NCBI GenBank assembly: GCA_002314725.1
Contig: DCGV01000109.1
Span: forward strand, 1 to 25,408
DNA length: 25,408 nucleotides
Origin: Bacteroidales bacterium UBA1769
GTDB taxonomy: Bacteria > Bacteroidota > Bacteroidia > Bacteroidales > UBA932
Direction of reading: 5' to 3'
Within the stretch, counting starts at the first letter, position 1, and each line of letters starts with the position of its first letter. The notes beneath the pieces are model-generated. The model did no database searches, was not told the DNA's origin, and saw only the letters and a list, made by a program, of their open reading frames with translations. The position numbers were made by a program, and so were the translations under genes. Of this stretch, positions 24,338 through 25,408 are shown piece after piece.

Positions 24338-25408
24338 CTAATCTATGTTCCAATAGGCATCTGGATCACCGTCCAGGACGTCATCAATGTCCTGGTCACT
24401 CCAACCTTCGACATCCTGAGCGTAGGAGCCGTTGTAGTTGTCATAAGTCTGACGATCGAAATCGTCATCGTAGTCTTCGTCGTACCACATAGTTGATTTA
24501 ATATTTTCTTTATATTTGACTCGAATTACCTTCTGGTTGTTGTCAATCTCTATCTTGCCCAATCTGGATAGGACAGATTGGCCAAGAAGCAGTGGCGCTT
24601 TCTGATTTTTTACTACTGACGCTTTGATGTTCTTCAAGGTAAGTCCTCCAAAGTTGACTTCCTTCAATGTAATCAATGTACCCTCTGAGATGTCGCCATT
24701 GGCATTGACGTAATAGCCCTTGCCTGTCATGTCTGACTTGGACAGATAATTGTTCTTGAGCATGAAATTAGCTTCCACACTTGAGATCGAAACATCTGAT
24801 GCTCCAGTGTCAAAGACAAAGTAAAGAGGCAGGTCATTGATAGTGCATCTCACTTTGCAGATGCCACCTTCCTTCGCGAATGGGATTTCTGCTTCCTTTT
24901 CAACCAGATTGCCTTGAGACCCGGATTCAGTCTCTTTCTTTGTCTGTCTCTCATTCTCATACTTCTGGAGCATTTCTTCGAACTCAGGCAACTCTCGCAG
25001 ATTCTTCAGGTCATCGTCTTTGCGGGCATGTGTAAATCGACTCCATCCAAGATCGAGACATTGCCTCATATATTCGAGTGATTGCTTTGTATCTCCCATC
25101 AGGGAATAAAGACAGGCAGCATCATACAGGTTGCCACTCTTGTCATCAAGACTGTCGCATGTTAGGATTCTGTTCATCCATTCTATCGACTTGATAGTGT
25201 AACCGAGATAGAACAATGCATATTGTCTGGCATTACCATGTTCGGACGGAACCGTATCAAGTTTCAATACTTCATTGAAGTCTTTGATGGCAAGATCATC
25301 CTTACCAAGACGGCGGTATAGCTGACCGCGGCACAGATAATTATAGTCATAGGACGGCTGCAGTGCTGCTGAGGTGGTATAATCTGAATATAGCGCGCAA
25401 AGGGAACC
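24338..25408 (-). CDS. TPR and retropepsin-like aspartic protease protein, partial (5' end off the window)
   Basis: The reading frame stays open to the right edge of the window: 47 codons upstream of a TTG at 25267 are in frame and encode a good TPR (NYLCRGQLYRRLGKDDLAIK), so the true start lies beyond base 25408. After the TPR part comes a retropepsin-like domain, YFVFDTGASDVSISSVEANF, with flap YYVNANGDISEGT and APLLLGQSVLSRLGKIEID, closely similar to the end of the 742-aa neighbour. It differs in a ~50-residue acidic tail (WYDEDYDDDFD up to AYWNID). The two genes look like a tandem duplication. An N-terminal anchor, as in the neighbour, is expected but cannot be seen. Confidence 0.85.
   Translation of the reverse strand, partial: GSLCALYSDYTTSAALQPSYDYNYLCRGQLYRRLGKDDLAIKDFNEVLKLDTVPSEHGNARQYALFYLGYTIKSIEWMNRILTCDSLDDKSGNLYDAACLYSLMGDTKQSLEYMRQCLDLGWSRFTHARKDDDLKNLRELPEFEEMLQKYENERQTKKETESGSQGNLVEKEAEIPFAKEGGICKVRCTINDLPLYFVFDTGASDVSISSVEANFMLKNNYLSKSDMTGKGYYVNANGDISEGTLITLKEVNFGGLTLKNIKASVVKNQKAPLLLGQSVLSRLGKIEIDNNQKVIRVKYKENIKSTMWYDEDYDDDFDRQTYDNYNGSYAQDVEGWSDQDIDDVLDGDPDAYWNID
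25384..25408. repeat. Right copy of the perfect 25-bp inverted repeat
   Basis: This is the exact reverse complement of bases 1-25. On the minus strand it is in frame within the partial TPR gene (GSLCALYS...), so a protein-coding repeat or an assembly break is more likely than a dedicated element end. Confidence 0.85.

Noticed and set aside
1..25408. Linear phage or plasmid with terminal inverted repeats
   Set aside because: No replication, packaging or structural genes are present, and the right repeat is inside an open coding frame.
1..25408. CRISPR arrays, tRNA or rRNA genes
   Set aside because: I found no regularly spaced direct repeats and no cloverleaf or rRNA-like stretches on reading both strands; this was by eye, not by a scan.

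Overview
The sequence suggests a gut-type Bacteroidales (Bacteroides/Prevotella-like) chromosomal accessory region. The support is an AT-rich sequence, few Shine-Dalgarno sites, a textbook Bacteroidetes promoter (TTTG-N19-TATATTTG), small XRE regulators with a 'KTGKWLAEQL' core, and TPR proteins fused to retropepsin-like proteases. I see no rRNA, tRNA, CRISPR or phage structural genes, and no gene-free stretch longer than 300 bases. Almost everything reads on the minus strand; the exception is a mobile element on the plus strand.

Layout in minus-strand transcription order, right to left. (1) 25408-16696: a partial TPR/aspartic protease gene, a second full-length TPR/aspartic protease gene, an intact ADP-ribosylglycohydrolase (ARH), and a second ARH gene cut in two. 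The cut is made by a 3.5 kb RIT-type (recombinase-in-trio) element with three overlapping or abutting tyrosine recombinase genes at 17390-20626. The element has 34-bp imperfect terminal inverted repeats and an 8-bp direct repeat at the junctions. Removing it with one repeat copy restores a 268-codon ARH frame. (2) 16420-7516: a tight four-gene operon encoding a compact UvrD-like SF1 helicase, an unknown coiled-coil protein, a 1297-aa sacsin/NOV-like GHKL ATPase with a DUF3883-like C-terminus, and a UPF1/Dna2-like SF1 helicase. It ends at a strong hairpin terminator. I cannot match this set to a named defence system, and it is the best candidate for an undescribed one. (3) 7305-5795: an XRE regulator and a DUF6430-like macro-domain protein, ending at a second strong terminator. 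(4) 5657-99: a paralogous XRE regulator under a well-formed promoter carrying a palindromic operator candidate. It is followed by a 540-aa protein with a C-terminal DarT (DUF4433) ADP-ribosyltransferase-like domain and five small or medium proteins I do not recognise.

The genes share a theme. Cassettes 3 and 4 look like a toxin/sensor pair built on ADP-ribose chemistry (a DarT-like writer and a macro-domain binder or eraser). Two ARH erasers lie at the other side of the helicase operon, one of them knocked out by the RIT element. The two paralogous XRE proteins and matching cassette layouts suggest modular acquisition in a defence island. The outermost 25 bases of the window form a perfect inverted repeat. 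The right copy lies inside an open reading frame, so an assembly break at a repeat is as likely as a true element end.
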